From Saccharofermentans sp. (GTDB lineage: Bacteria; Bacillota; Clostridia; Saccharofermentanales; Saccharofermentanaceae), in the NCBI GenBank assembly GCA_024688685.1, contig JAILDX010000024.1:1-62215 (forward strand): a stretch of DNA of 62,215 nt, given 5' to 3'. This document shows positions 15,387 to 26,600 of the stretch, piece after piece (position 1 is the stretch's first letter; each line of letters opens with the position of its first letter). Both the position numbers and the translations under genes were made by a program. The notes beneath the pieces are model-generated. The model was given only the letters and a program-made list of their open reading frames with translations. It was not told the DNA's origin and made no database searches.

Positions 15387-18300
15387 ATGAATAAAAAGTA
15401 TTTGATGAGCCTGACAGCAATCACTCTCAGTATTGCTCTCGTTTTAGGCGCCATTGACCTGCCATACTTGTCTGACTGTCTCGATCTGGGACCGGTTAAG
15501 GTTTCAGCTGATTCGACAGTGGTCGAGGTTGACAAATGGAGCGACCTGGCAGATGCTATCGCCAACGCTGCTAACAATGATACTATCCGCATTACGGATA
15601 ATATCGTGATCGGCGGTGATGAAGGTCCTATCGACATCAACCTGGCAAATAAGAGCATCACTCTTGATCTCAATGCTTATACAATCGACAGGTGTCTTAT
15701 CGATCCTGTTGATGACGGTTACATCTTCAAGATAATCAGTGGAAGTTTTACAGTAACAGGTAACTCAGGCGGATCGATTTCCGGCGGTTATAATAAAGGT
15801 AATGGTGGCGGCATTATCGTTGAAAGCGGCGCCACGTTTACGCTTGACAGCGGAATAATCAAATCCTGCTACTCAAGAGGATCAGGCGGTGCCATTTATT
15901 CCACCGGAACAGTTAATATCGCAGGTGGATTCGTAATGCTCAACTCTGCAAGATATTACGGCGGCGGTATCTGCGCTGAAGGCGGAACAGTCAACCTTAC
16001 AGCAGGTGGCGTTATGCACAACACTTCCGGAGTTGAGGGCTGTGGCATCTACCTTGAATCAGATGCAGAAATAACAGTAGCATACGATTCAGTAATCGAC
16101 GTCACTGATAATCACTTAACCAGTTCAGAGGTCAATATAAACAATCTGTATCTGATCCCCGGCAAGAAAATTAATGTGATAACTGCTCCTCATGCAGGAA
16201 CTGAGATAGGTATCACAACGATGGGCGTTCCTGTATGGGGTTCTCCCATCACGATCGCAACAGGCGCTGCATCAGACAGCTCATCATTCTTTAAGAGCGA
16301 CATAGGATATGATATCGAATGGAATGAGGGTAACAACACTTTGGAATTGACCGATAACGAGGTCGGCACATGGGATGAGATCCAGACCGCATTTAATTAT
16401 ACGGGATTCACTGAAGCCTATGTAGTAAGACTTGGCAATAACATCACTGCAGGATCTGATGATTCTGTTCTTGCTGTTTCGCACGACGTTATCCTCGATC
16501 TCAACGGATATACGCTCGACAGAGGCCTGGGTTCCGGTTCAGCTGTTGCAGACGGTTCTGTTATCACTGTTAACAGTGGTACCCTTACCATCAGGGACAG
16601 CAGTGCGAACCGCACTGGAAAGATAACCGGAGGAAATTCAACCAGATACGGCGGCGGTGTCCTTGTTAATAATGGCGCAGGGCTCATTTTTGAGAGCGGA
16701 ACGATCTCAGGCAACAACGCAGATTACGGCGGCGGTGTCGGAATGCAGTTCTTCTCAAGCTTTGTTCAGAGAGAAGGCGTGATCACGCTTAATACGGCTT
16801 CCTCCATTGGCGGCGGCGTCTTTGTTGATTCAGACTCAGCATATACGATCGCTTCAGGCGCGATGGTTACAGGAAATACAAGAGGAATAAATGATTCAAA
16901 CGTTTTCCTGATGGGCGAAAGTAAGATCAATATCGTTTCATCTGATTTTACGGGAGCTGCTATCGGAGTCAGCGCTTCAAATGAGGGATACGAGATCACT
17001 AACGGTTTCAGCAGCGTTTATCAGGCAGTCAATTTCCGCGATGTATTTACTGCAGACGACGGCAGATGTCTGTCGCTCAACGCGAACCATGAGGTTTACT
17101 ATAACGAGCACACAGGCATGACGGAACCCACATGGGAATGGAGCGGTTATTCTTCAGCAAGAGTTGCTTATGTATGTGCCGTTTGCGGCGAGGAGACAGA
17201 TCATGCTGATGCGGCGATAACAGGTCCGTCCTACGACGAGGCAACTGATAAGGTCGTCTTTACTGCTACGGCAACGCTGGACGGCAACGTTCTTACTGAC
17301 AAGAAGGCAACTGATCCCCAGCCTGAGCTTATGTCGCAGACGGGACCTTACGTTAACGTTCTGACCGGCAGATATACTCCCGGAACGATCGCTCACTATG
17401 AGCTGACTGTTGAGGGTAACACATACTATTTCGCTATCGACGGTGACCACTCCGGAGAGCTTCTTGATGATGTTTCGCTGTCTTATCTGACATTTGACGG
17501 CGCAGTGGTTACAGGCTATTGCGGTCCCGACAGGAATTCGGTCTATATCCCTTCCACAACGGCTGACGGTGATGCATTATCCGTTTTGGGAAGCAGCGAT
17601 GCTTTCTTCGGTGCATCTGAAGTTGAAGGTCCTGTCGAGATCATCGACCGCGGCAATATCGCAACTGTCAATACAGCCGCTTTTGCAGGTATAGACGATC
17701 TCACCCTCTCACTCTACAGAACAGCTCCTATAACGATAAACGGATCATTCACCGGCAATAGCGTTATCATCAAGTGTTACCATGATTCAGGACTGCCTGA
17801 GGGACTTAACGAGACAGGTAATTACACTGTTCAGTATCTCGATCAGCACACGTATGAGGTTGAGGATACAACATGGGCAGACGATTATTCAAGCGCAGTA
17901 CTGACACTTGAGTGCACAGAATGTCATGAGACACAGACAGTCGCCGCAAATGAGATCACCAAAACACTTAATAATGACGGGATCACTTTTACCATAACGG
18001 CGAGTGGAGTTAATTCCCTGGATGGAAGAACATATACGGCTGAACTTGCTGATGTCCCTTCATATCAGATCACACTGGTACATAAGATAGATACAGAGAC
18101 CGAATACCGGTTCCGCGTTCCGAGATCACGCGTAAACGGTCAGTACACAGATCAGGCAAAGTTCAAATTCTCTTCGCTCGATCTTTCACAGCTGGAAGTT
18201 CCCGCATATTCTGAGTTCAGCGGATGGACTAACGGTTCGACAACATACGACCATAACTACACTGTTACCGTTACAAGCGACAATACATCGTTTACTGTTG

Positions 18301-21300
18301 TATGGCGCACGATCTGGGCAGAAGTAGCAGAGGCCCTTACCCCTGAGATCATACCTTCTCCCACACCTGACCCTGATCCTGAGCAGGATCCCGATCCGGA
18401 GACAACACCTACGCCCACACCTGCACCGGTCATGGAAGTAAACATCAAGCTGTACAGCAACCTGATACCTTCAGATGGCGACAGATATCTGACAATACCC
18501 GAGAACGTAAAGGCTACTATCGATATGAATGGTTATACGATCGACCGCGGCCTTACTTCTCCTACACTTAATGGTTATGTATTCAGAGTTGACGGACTGC
18601 TCATCATAAAGAACGGTACTGTTAAGGGCGGCAACAACACCGGCAACGGCGGTGGTTTCTATGTAACGGGCAAACTCGTAACAATGGAAGACACCATGAT
18701 AAGGGATAACCATGCAAAGAACGGTGCCGGTATCTTCTTTGAACAGGGTGCGGATGAAAACCATAAGGTAGTCGGCATCATGTACTGCGGTAATATTGAG
18801 TACAACAGTGCCGATGAGAGAGGCGGCGGCGTTTATGTATCGCCTTTCGCATCATTCACTGTTACTACGATACCGGGTGATGTTAATACGGAAATGCCTC
18901 AGAGGCGTACACTGCGCGGCGGCGGAGGCGAAGGCGGCGGTCCTTATGCGATCATCGAGAATAACAATGCCGGTGTTGAGGGCGGCGGTGTCTACATCGA
19001 TAACAACTCTAATCTGGGCATAAACGGTGCCCCTCAGATCGTCAACAACACAGGCGCAAATAATCAGTATAACAACGTCAATCCTCCGGCAAATGCAAGC
19101 GCCGAACAGATTGCCGGCATGCTCAGCTGGGGTGCCTTTCTGTCCGGAGAAGCATTCGTCGGATTCAGTATGAAGTCAACGATGGTCTATGCACTTGTCG
19201 TTTTTATATCTCTCGCTTTTGTAGCCATTGTTGTCATTGGGTATGTTATGTTGAAAGACAGGGGCAATAAAAATCCCGGTGATGATCAGCGCAAGCAGAA
19301 GTTGTGTGAACATCCGGACGGACATCATCCGGGTGTCTGGGACTGGAACGATGATTATACACGTGTTCAGGCAGTACTTATATGTCCGCTCTGCAGCAAC
19401 CCTATAGACCGTGACTCTGCAAACGGCTCAATTGATCTGGTAACTCATGTGGATCCTGATACCAACGTCACGACATATACGGCTTCGACCACTGACGAGC
19501 GGGGCAATCTTTATACCGACACAAAAGAAGTTGACCCTTACATCATTACTCTGGTGAATGGTGATAACCCGTCTCAGACACAGACGGTTCTTCTGTCACA
19601 TTTGAAAGACCAGCCTGCATCTTACACTTTCAGAAATGATGTCTTTGTTCCCGTAGATCCTCATAATACTCCTGATAAGTGGGTCGAAGAGGATGACACG
19701 ACTGCCCACCAGTTTGGCGAGACTATTTCGATCAACAGAGACAGAACATTTAAGCTGAAGTATACCACAGGATTTGTACTCAGTTACTATCCCGGCGCTG
19801 ATGATGTTGTAGGTCCGGGTCCCGGCTTCGGAACAGCCGAAGACGGCGAGAGCTTCAAGCTGTCGGAATGCTATCCCGAGTACTTCTACAGGCCCGGATA
19901 TGTCTTTGATATCTGGAGTGTTTCGCCCGTAATGCAGATCCCTACCGAATATAATGTTCTCAAGCCCGGAGAGAAGATCGAGAAGGTTCATTGTGACTGG
20001 ACCGCGACCGCCCTCTGGAAAACAGAGTGGAGTGTTCTGAACGAAGCTTTCGCGAACGCTTATGAGCCTTGCGAGATCACAAGGTCACGTACTCTTACAG
20101 CTATGCCGGAAGACGTTAATCTGATAATGCCGGCCAACAGATTTGCAACTCTGAATCTGGCGGCCCCCGAAGCACCGAATAACGCCATGCTGGACAGAAA
20201 TCTCTACGAATCAGAGAACTATGTCGTTAATGGCAATGCGTTGACAGTTCTCGGAACGCTCACACTTATTAACGGTGGTATCTACGGCGGCAAGAATCTT
20301 GGCAACGGCGGCGGTATATTCGTAGCAAACGGCGGAACTCTGGCACTGAGTAACTTCACTGTTTCGGCGAACAGCTGCTCAGCCGGTCACGGCGGCGGTA
20401 TTTACGTCAGCAGCGGAAGCAATGTTTCCGTCTCCGGCTATCTGTACATTATGAGCAACAAGTGCGGTAACGATTACGAGAACGTTTACCTCGCAACAGA
20501 CACAAAGCTGGGCATCACAGGAGATCTTTCGGCAACAACAAGGATCGGTATCACGATGCAGACACCCGGTGTTTTCACATCAGGGCTTTCAACGCACGGT
20601 AATGCTCAGAACTTTGTCTCAGACGATCCTAACTACGTTGTAAGGATCAATGACGACGGCGAGGCATATCTGGCATGCAAGGTTGAGTTTTTCGCAAGCC
20701 AGTCTTCACTTGAGCCTGCAGATGTGTCATATGTAATGCCCGGGACTGAGATAATCCTTCCCGACTGCACTTATCAGGCTCCTGAAGATACGAAGTTCGG
20801 TTACTGGCTCGTAAAGATCGGCGATGAAGCATCTGTCGTGAAGGCTAAGGGCGATCCCATCACCGTCACAGCAAACACAAAGATAGTTGCGATCTGGGAA
20901 GCTGTTACACCTGAGTTTATGGATGGACATGCATTGCAGCTCAACGGTCAGATCGGACTGCAGTTCTTCGTTGAACTGCCTTCCGGCAAGACAAGAAGTG
21001 ATTACACGGACTGCTACGTCACATTCGAAGGAAACAAGATCGACAGTACGGTACAATACCCGCTGCCCGAGGATGTATCCAACAAGACGACAACAGCTTC
21101 GTACATGGTCCAGATCGACCTCAGCTCGATCCAGATGGCAGAAGAGATCACTCCTACGCTCCATTACACGGAGGACGGTGTCGAGAAGACTGTCACCGGA
21201 GATTCATGTTCGATCGAGAACTACATCACGAGCTATGTAGGCAGCCACAACTCCGATCCCGGAACAGACGAGCTCAAACTTGTCAAAGCGATCGCTGACT

Positions 21301-21803
21301 ACGGCCACTACACACAGATATACATGGCAGTACAGAACAACTGGACCATCGGTGAAGATTACGCAGCGATGAATACATATTATACGGATTCAAAGGACTT
21401 TGAACTTGATGCTATCCGTACCGAAGCACAAAAATGCGAGATTACCAGAGGAACAAGTGACGAGATTACAAATGTTACCTATAGCTTGATCCTTGGCAGT
21501 CAGATCGGAATTATTGTATATTTGACACCTGCGGAAGGTGTAACTATCAATGAGGTGCTCGTTGACGGAAAGACTGTTGCTACGAGGAAATACAATGACA
21601 ATTATTATGTAGTTATCTCTAATATTCTGGCAACACAGCTTACTGCATCCCACACAGTGGAATACAACGGTGCAGTAACAACAGTGTCGCCAATGTCGTA
21701 TGTTTATGATATGCTTAATTCGCAAACGGTAAATGAAGCAGGTAATTACATGGTGTGCGCGTTGTACAATTACGCACAGTTGTGCCATTCGGAGGGTAAT
21801 TAA
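15387..21803 (+). CDS. Giant modular surface protein with beta-helix repeats and an internal membrane segment
   Basis: A 2138-residue protein translated from a strong TAAGGAGGAG site. A signal peptide (to about residue 38) is followed by repeated modules, each opening with W-x-x-L-x-x-A and a LDLNGYTIDRGL-type strand, then GGG-rich beta-helix coils (GNGGGIIVESGATF, YGGGICAEGG; about residues 120-240, 390-495, 1070-1225 and 1605-1740), as in polymorphic-membrane-protein/adhesin right-handed helices. Cys pairs (CAVCGEE, CTECHE, CPLCSN) end the modules. A Pro/Asp/Thr linker lies at ~986-1015. Residues ~1261-1290 form a clear transmembrane helix followed by KDRGNK, yet ~850 residues follow it, with another helix module and a C-terminal domain (ALQLNGQIGLQFFVELPSGK) known from secreted firmicute proteins. 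Function is likely adhesion or surface structure. Confidence 0.8.
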   Translation: MNKKYLMSLTAITLSIALVLGAIDLPYLSDCLDLGPVKVSADSTVVEVDKWSDLADAIANAANNDTIRITDNIVIGGDEGPIDINLANKSITLDLNAYTIDRCLIDPVDDGYIFKIISGSFTVTGNSGGSISGGYNKGNGGGIIVESGATFTLDSGIIKSCYSRGSGGAIYSTGTVNIAGGFVMLNSARYYGGGICAEGGTVNLTAGGVMHNTSGVEGCGIYLESDAEITVAYDSVIDVTDNHLTSSEVNINNLYLIPGKKINVITAPHAGTEIGITTMGVPVWGSPITIATGAASDSSSFFKSDIGYDIEWNEGNNTLELTDNEVGTWDEIQTAFNYTGFTEAYVVRLGNNITAGSDDSVLAVSHDVILDLNGYTLDRGLGSGSAVADGSVITVNSGTLTIRDSSANRTGKITGGNSTRYGGGVLVNNGAGLIFESGTISGNNADYGGGVGMQFFSSFVQREGVITLNTASSIGGGVFVDSDSAYTIASGAMVTGNTRGINDSNVFLMGESKINIVSSDFTGAAIGVSASNEGYEITNGFSSVYQAVNFRDVFTADDGRCLSLNANHEVYYNEHTGMTEPTWEWSGYSSARVAYVCAVCGEETDHADAAITGPSYDEATDKVVFTATATLDGNVLTDKKATDPQPELMSQTGPYVNVLTGRYTPGTIAHYELTVEGNTYYFAIDGDHSGELLDDVSLSYLTFDGAVVTGYCGPDRNSVYIPSTTADGDALSVLGSSDAFFGASEVEGPVEIIDRGNIATVNTAAFAGIDDLTLSLYRTAPITINGSFTGNSVIIKCYHDSGLPEGLNETGNYTVQYLDQHTYEVEDTTWADDYSSAVLTLECTECHETQTVAANEITKTLNNDGITFTITASGVNSLDGRTYTAELADVPSYQITLVHKIDTETEYRFRVPRSRVNGQYTDQAKFKFSSLDLSQLEVPAYSEFSGWTNGSTTYDHNYTVTVTSDNTSFTVVWRTIWAEVAEALTPEIIPSPTPDPDPEQDPDPETTPTPTPAPVMEVNIKLYSNLIPSDGDRYLTIPENVKATIDMNGYTIDRGLTSPTLNGYVFRVDGLLIIKNGTVKGGNNTGNGGGFYVTGKLVTMEDTMIRDNHAKNGAGIFFEQGADENHKVVGIMYCGNIEYNSADERGGGVYVSPFASFTVTTIPGDVNTEMPQRRTLRGGGGEGGGPYAIIENNNAGVEGGGVYIDNNSNLGINGAPQIVNNTGANNQYNNVNPPANASAEQIAGMLSWGAFLSGEAFVGFSMKSTMVYALVVFISLAFVAIVVIGYVMLKDRGNKNPGDDQRKQKLCEHPDGHHPGVWDWNDDYTRVQAVLICPLCSNPIDRDSANGSIDLVTHVDPDTNVTTYTASTTDERGNLYTDTKEVDPYIITLVNGDNPSQTQTVLLSHLKDQPASYTFRNDVFVPVDPHNTPDKWVEEDDTTAHQFGETISINRDRTFKLKYTTGFVLSYYPGADDVVGPGPGFGTAEDGESFKLSECYPEYFYRPGYVFDIWSVSPVMQIPTEYNVLKPGEKIEKVHCDWTATALWKTEWSVLNEAFANAYEPCEITRSRTLTAMPEDVNLIMPANRFATLNLAAPEAPNNAMLDRNLYESENYVVNGNALTVLGTLTLINGGIYGGKNLGNGGGIFVANGGTLALSNFTVSANSCSAGHGGGIYVSSGSNVSVSGYLYIMSNKCGNDYENVYLATDTKLGITGDLSATTRIGITMQTPGVFTSGLSTHGNAQNFVSDDPNYVVRINDDGEAYLACKVEFFASQSSLEPADVSYVMPGTEIILPDCTYQAPEDTKFGYWLVKIGDEASVVKAKGDPITVTANTKIVAIWEAVTPEFMDGHALQLNGQIGLQFFVELPSGKTRSDYTDCYVTFEGNKIDSTVQYPLPEDVSNKTTTASYMVQIDLSSIQMAEEITPTLHYTEDGVEKTVTGDSCSIENYITSYVGSHNSDPGTDELKLVKAIADYGHYTQIYMAVQNNWTIGEDYAAMNTYYTDSKDFELDAIRTEAQKCEITRGTSDEITNVTYSLILGSQIGIIVYLTPAEGVTINEVLVDGKTVATRKYNDNYYVVISNILATQLTASHTVEYNGAVTTVSPMSYVYDMLNSQTVNEAGNYMVCALYNYAQLCHSEGN

Positions 21804-21805
21804 TT

Positions 21806-21916
21806 ATGGAAGTATACGAGCCACTTGAGATCAAGGTTGTAGTCTTTGATGGGGAAGACGTTATAACGGATAGTTGCGTTCCGTTTCATTGTGATATTAA
21901 TACTGAACCCAAATAA
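21806..21916 (+). CDS. 36-residue acidic peptide of unknown function, behind the giant surface gene
   Basis: An ATG 2 nt after the surface-protein stop has a good SD (GGAGGG, 9 nt upstream, inside the end of the previous gene), so the pair is translationally linked. The product begins MEVYEPLEIKVVVFDGEDVI and ends with Cys-containing TDSCVPFHCDINTEPK. Peptides with the pattern Y-E-x-P-x-(I/L)-x-V-(V)-x-F-x-x-x-D-V-I-T are, as far as I recall, frequent in Clostridia, usually next to large secreted proteins, but have no described function. It has no signal peptide or hydrophobic helix. It is followed 5 nt later by a strong terminator, which marks the end of the operon. Confidence 0.6.
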   Translation: MEVYEPLEIKVVVFDGEDVITDSCVPFHCDINTEPK

Positions 21917-21921
21917 ACAGT

Positions 21922-21950
21922 AAAGGCTGTCACAACGAGTGACAGCCTTT
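21922..21950. terminator. Bidirectional intrinsic terminator
   Basis: AAAGGCTGTCA (21922-21932) pairs with TGACAGCCTTT (21940-21950); T-rich sequence follows on both strands. It serves the surface-protein operon from the left and the SulP gene from the right. Confidence 0.85.
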
Positions 21951-21961
21951 ATTTATGCATG

Positions 21962-23623
21962 TTATGCGGCTTGCTCTGCAATCGCCTGCGCCCTCGCGAG
22001 AGCGTCGTCAATATGCGGGCAGAAGTTCTCTTCTCCGAGTTTCTTATCAAATCCTGCCTTCTGGATAACCTTCATCGGCTGTTCATTAACGTGTGACATA
22101 ACGAGCTGTACACCGCGCGCCTTGCAGTCATCAAAGAGGATCTCCAGATTGCGCATTGCTGTAGCATCGATCGTGCTGACACTTCTCATACGCAAAACGA
22201 GAACGCGTGTGCCTTCCTTGGGCGATATCTGAAGTATCTTTCCGGCTGTTGCAAAGAACATAGGTCCGTTGATCTCATAGACGATCGTATTCTTAGGCAG
22301 TACGCGGAGGTCGATGCTGTCTGGGTCATTCTCGGGATCAAAGTCCTTCCAGCCCTCGACCTGCGTAACTTCGCTCATCCTGTGCATGAAGAGCACTGCT
22401 GCGAGGAGCACGCCGACCTCGATCGCAACAACAAGATCGAAGATGACCGTAAGTGCAAATGTAATCACGAGGACCATGATGTCGCTCTTCGGCGATATCT
22501 TAAGGAGCTTAACGAACCTGCGCCAGCCGCTCATGTTGTAGGCTACCTGGAAGAGGATCGCAGCGATGCAGGGCATAGGAATCAGTTTCGCGAAAGGCAT
22601 GAGGAATACCACTACCAGAAGAAGTGTGACGGAGTGGACCATGCCGGCGATGGGTGTGCGTCCGCCGTTCTTGATGTTGGCTGCTGTTCTTGCGATCGCG
22701 CCTGTAGCGGGAATGCCGCCGAAACATGCAGATGCGATGTTGCCGACGCCCTGTGCGACGAGTTCCATGTTGGGTTTGTGTTTCGAGCCGATCATACTGT
22801 CAGCAACGACTGCGGAGAGAAGTGATTCAACGCCTGCCAGGAACGCAATGGTGATGGCATTCGTGAGCTGTCCGCGGATATTTGCGAAGGAGAACATCGA
22901 AGCATTGATGCTGAGGGCGGGGAGGCCTGCCTGAATGTTCTCGAAAGACTTGCCGATCGTGTTTACATCGAGATGAAATATCTCAACGATAGCGGCTGTT
23001 ACGATAACCGCAATGAAAGACCCCGGGATCTTCTTGAAGATCATGGGCCAGACGATGAGTATTACAAGAGCAAGCGCGCCGATCATGACAGCCTGCCAGT
23101 TGATCGTTGTGATATTGACGAAGAGTGCCTCGAGCTTCTCCGCTGTCTCGATCGGCTTCTCACCGTTCTGGTATGTGATACCCGTAAAGTCCTTGATCTG
23201 ACCGATGAAGAGTGTTACCGCGATACCTGCCGTAAAACCTGTCGTGATAGGGTCGGGGATATATTTGAGGAGGCTTCCGAACCTGCAGAAACCCATTACT
23301 ATCAGTATGATGCCCGCCATGATCGTTGCGACGACAAGACCTTCCATGCCGTCCTTCATGACGATGCCGGCGACGATGGTCGCAAAGGCTGCCGTAGGGC
23401 CTGCGATCTGGACTCTGCTTCCGCCGAGGAACGAGACGATGAAACCGGCGATGATAGCGGTATATATACCTGCTTCAGGACCTACGCCTGATGCGATCGC
23501 GAGCGCGATGGAAAGGGGAAGTGCGATGATGGCAACTATGATTCCGGCAACTATATCCTTAACGAGCTGGGAACCGTTGTAGTTCTTCATTACAGAGAAG
23601 AGCTTGGGCTTAATTTCTTTCAT
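21962..23623 (-). CDS. SulP/SLC26-family anion transporter with STAS domain
   Basis: The start at 23623 is chosen because GGAG lies 7 nt upstream; a longer frame has no SD. The 553-residue protein has the SulP pattern: VKDIVAGIIVAIIALPLSIA in the first helix, GSRVQIAGPTAAFATIVAGI (the anion-site signature) near residue 95, and about 12-14 membrane segments to residue ~405. The cytoplasmic C-terminus is a STAS domain (INGPMFFATAGKI, then VLRMRSVSTIDATAM), which regulates transport. Family members carry sulfate, bicarbonate or C4-dicarboxylates; the substrate here is unknown. It is followed by the bidirectional terminator and stands next to, but probably not in an operon with, the permease at 23690. 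Confidence 0.9.
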   Translation of the reverse strand: MKEIKPKLFSVMKNYNGSQLVKDIVAGIIVAIIALPLSIALAIASGVGPEAGIYTAIIAGFIVSFLGGSRVQIAGPTAAFATIVAGIVMKDGMEGLVVATIMAGIILIVMGFCRFGSLLKYIPDPITTGFTAGIAVTLFIGQIKDFTGITYQNGEKPIETAEKLEALFVNITTINWQAVMIGALALVILIVWPMIFKKIPGSFIAVIVTAAIVEIFHLDVNTIGKSFENIQAGLPALSINASMFSFANIRGQLTNAITIAFLAGVESLLSAVVADSMIGSKHKPNMELVAQGVGNIASACFGGIPATGAIARTAANIKNGGRTPIAGMVHSVTLLLVVVFLMPFAKLIPMPCIAAILFQVAYNMSGWRRFVKLLKISPKSDIMVLVITFALTVIFDLVVAIEVGVLLAAVLFMHRMSEVTQVEGWKDFDPENDPDSIDLRVLPKNTIVYEINGPMFFATAGKILQISPKEGTRVLVLRMRSVSTIDATAMRNLEILFDDCKARGVQLVMSHVNEQPMKVIQKAGFDKKLGEENFCPHIDDALARAQAIAEQAA

Positions 23624-23689
23624 AACATAACTCCGTGATTTGATTAACCACAGCATTATAAGAATAGAGTTATGTATAAGCAAGCGTTT

Positions 23690-26600
23690 TTATGTTGTCA
23701 TATCAACCATTTTCAGGTTCTTTACCTTGCGCATACCTATCAGTGTGATGATAGTCGAGAAGAGTGCGGCAAGGGCAGCCGCTATGATCCATGCTTCCCA
23801 TTGTATCGATCTGAGGAAGTGGATGCTGTCAGATTCCATCAGCAGGATAACGCGCCCTGAAAGAAGCGAACCCATGCCCCATCCAAGCAGAATGCCTATA
23901 ATTGTTGATACGACGAGTTCAAGCAAAACGTATCTCTTGACCTCTCCAACCGTGAAGCCGTTGATCCTCATAATGGTGAGTTCGCGCTTTTTCTGATTGA
24001 TATACATATTTACGAGGTTGAGCAGTATGAAGAATGCCATCATGGCTGCAATAGCGATGAACAGTGCGGACAAGGCATCAAGTACGCCCGTATAGCCCTT
24101 ATACATGGCCTTGAGTTCGTCCACGGTCGTAAGTTCAGAGGCCCCGTGCACATCCATAAGTGCATCTGATAGTGCCTTGCCGTCAGCACCGTTGAGTTTA
24201 ATGAGGAAAGCATTATTTGACGGTTCTTCACCGAATGCTGCCTTATAGGTCTCCCTCGACATTATCATATGTCTGCCGACATAGTTGTTGAATATACCTG
24301 CCACTTTGATCTTATATGCGTCCATAGCATTGTCAAACAGGGTCAGTTCATCCCCCGGGTTAAGCTCATATCTCTCTGAAGTCATCCTGTGGATCCAAAG
24401 TCCGTCGCTGTTATCTGTTATGACTTCATTTGAGTTGAGGTCACGGCGGATAAAGTAGTATCCCAGTTCATCAAGATCGGCACAGACCAGTTCCATGCTG
24501 TCCAGCTTTTTGCCGACCCGGATAGTCTGTTCATTATCAAAAAACTCCAGATATGAAGCCCCTGCATTATCCAGGATCTCCTTCATCTGTGAGCCTGCGT
24601 CGGGATTCATTTCAGGATCGTATATTATTTTCTGATCGTAGAGTTCGATTTCAATAAACTGTCCGTCCAATGCTTTAAGCACACTGTATCTCATGGTCAT
24701 TCCTGCAACGAGCATTGCGCAGCAGCCTGCTATGCTAGCGATCGTAACAGCAACTCTCTTCTTGTCAGACAGCATGTTGAGGATGATGAGCCTTCCATAA
24801 AGAGACCCTGTCTTCTTGCTCTTTGAGAAGAGCTTATGAACCTGGGGAACAGTTTCCTGCATGAGTTTGATAGCAGTTGACCTGATAAGGTTGGAGCAGG
24901 CGATCCATACAGTCAGACCTGACAGCACGAGACCGGAAACGATGACGAGTATTGTGATCCCGGGAACGATCACAGGTTTGCCCGGACCATAAACATAATA
25001 TCTTCCGTATATATAGAGAATGAGCCTCTGGAGTCCGAAATATCCGACGAGGAATCCGAGAATACATCCAAGAACAGTCCCCGTAGATCCATACAAAAGA
25101 TATTTGAAGAATATCTCACGGTTATAAAGACCAAGAGCCTTTGTTGCTCCGACAAGACGGCGCTGCTCATCTATTATCCTGCCGCATGTCGCGAAAACCA
25201 CCATTGCCGCAACAAGCAGAAATACAAGCGCGAAGGTTACAGCCATACCCTGAACATTATTCTTATTGTTGTTAATGGCATTGAAACTGGGATTAGCCCA
25301 TACATCAAGGATTACCCAGTGACAGTCCTTAAGTGCAGCAAGATCCGCTTTTGCACTGTCAAGCCTGGAAACACCATCGCTGTATTCAGCCATGCCGCTC
25401 TCATATGAAGCTTCACCTTCTTCAAGCCTTGTACGGCCGTCTTCAAGCTCTGCTACGCCTTCATCATATCTTCTTCTGCCGTCTTCCAGTTCGGCAACCC
25501 CGTTGTTGTATTCTGCAAGACCTGACTCGTACTGAGCCTGACCTCTCTGATAATCTGCGAGAGCGGCATTGTATCTTGCGAGTCCGTTCTGATAGTCGCG
25601 CTTTCCTGCATTGTACCGGGCAAGCCCCGACTCGTATTCAGCCTTTCTGGAATTGTATTCAGCAACGCCGTTGATATATGTTGTATGGCCGCTGTCCCAG
25701 TCTCTCATCGAAGATGCGAGAGACTCATACTGAGTGTTATAAGTCTGATATTCGGCTGTTATCCTGTCAACGATCTCACGGACTACAGTACTTCCGTCGG
25801 CAACTATCAGAACGATGCCTGTCGTTATCTCGTACGCAGTCCTGAGGTCATCCTCGGGGATGCCGAGGGAAGAGATAAGACGGAAGATATTGTCTCCCAT
25901 CGACTGCTTGAAATCGATCATTATACCTGAAGTTATGTGAAACTCCGTTGCCGTTGCACTGCTGCTGTCAACATCGATATTGTACGAACTCTCACTCCAG
26001 TCAAAATCATCTGCATATGAGCCGATAATGTTGTGAATAGCATTGTAAAGAGAGGTCCTGATTGAATCCTTTTGACTCTCGATCTCCTGATATGATGAGA
26101 CAAGCGCTGCCCTGCCTTCCGTTATCTGGGCTTCAGCTGCATCAAGCTGTCTTTTTGCGTCATTGAGCTGGGTTTCTGCCTGATCAAGACGTCTTCTGGC
26201 CTGTTCGAGCTGCCTTCTTGAAGCTGCAAGCTGACTCTCTCCGTCATCCAGCTGTCTTCTGCCTTCTTCAAGCTCTGTCTGAGCTTCGGCCAGCTGCTGT
26301 TCATTGTCTTCGAGCATCTGCCTGGCAGTGTCAAGTTCAGCCTCTCCGTCGATGATCCTCTGCCTGTTCCGGTCGAGCTCATCCCTGGCATCCGAAAGCT
26401 GTCTTTCCGCATCATCCAGATCTGCCTGACCGGAACTGATGCCTTCCTCATAACGGTCCCTGATGGAATCGTGTCTTAATATCTCACGTTCGGCTGCAAC
26501 AGGCTGCAGTCTTTCCATGGTGGCTGTAACTATGTCGCCGTATCCGTCAAGATACCGGTTCAGTCCCTCCGTATCGTTTACGGAGATCAGGGCCTTTACA

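Noticed and set aside
22382..23582. Several long plus-strand frames opposite the SulP gene
   Set aside because: They are shadows of a strongly conserved membrane-protein gene, with skewed composition and no start signals.
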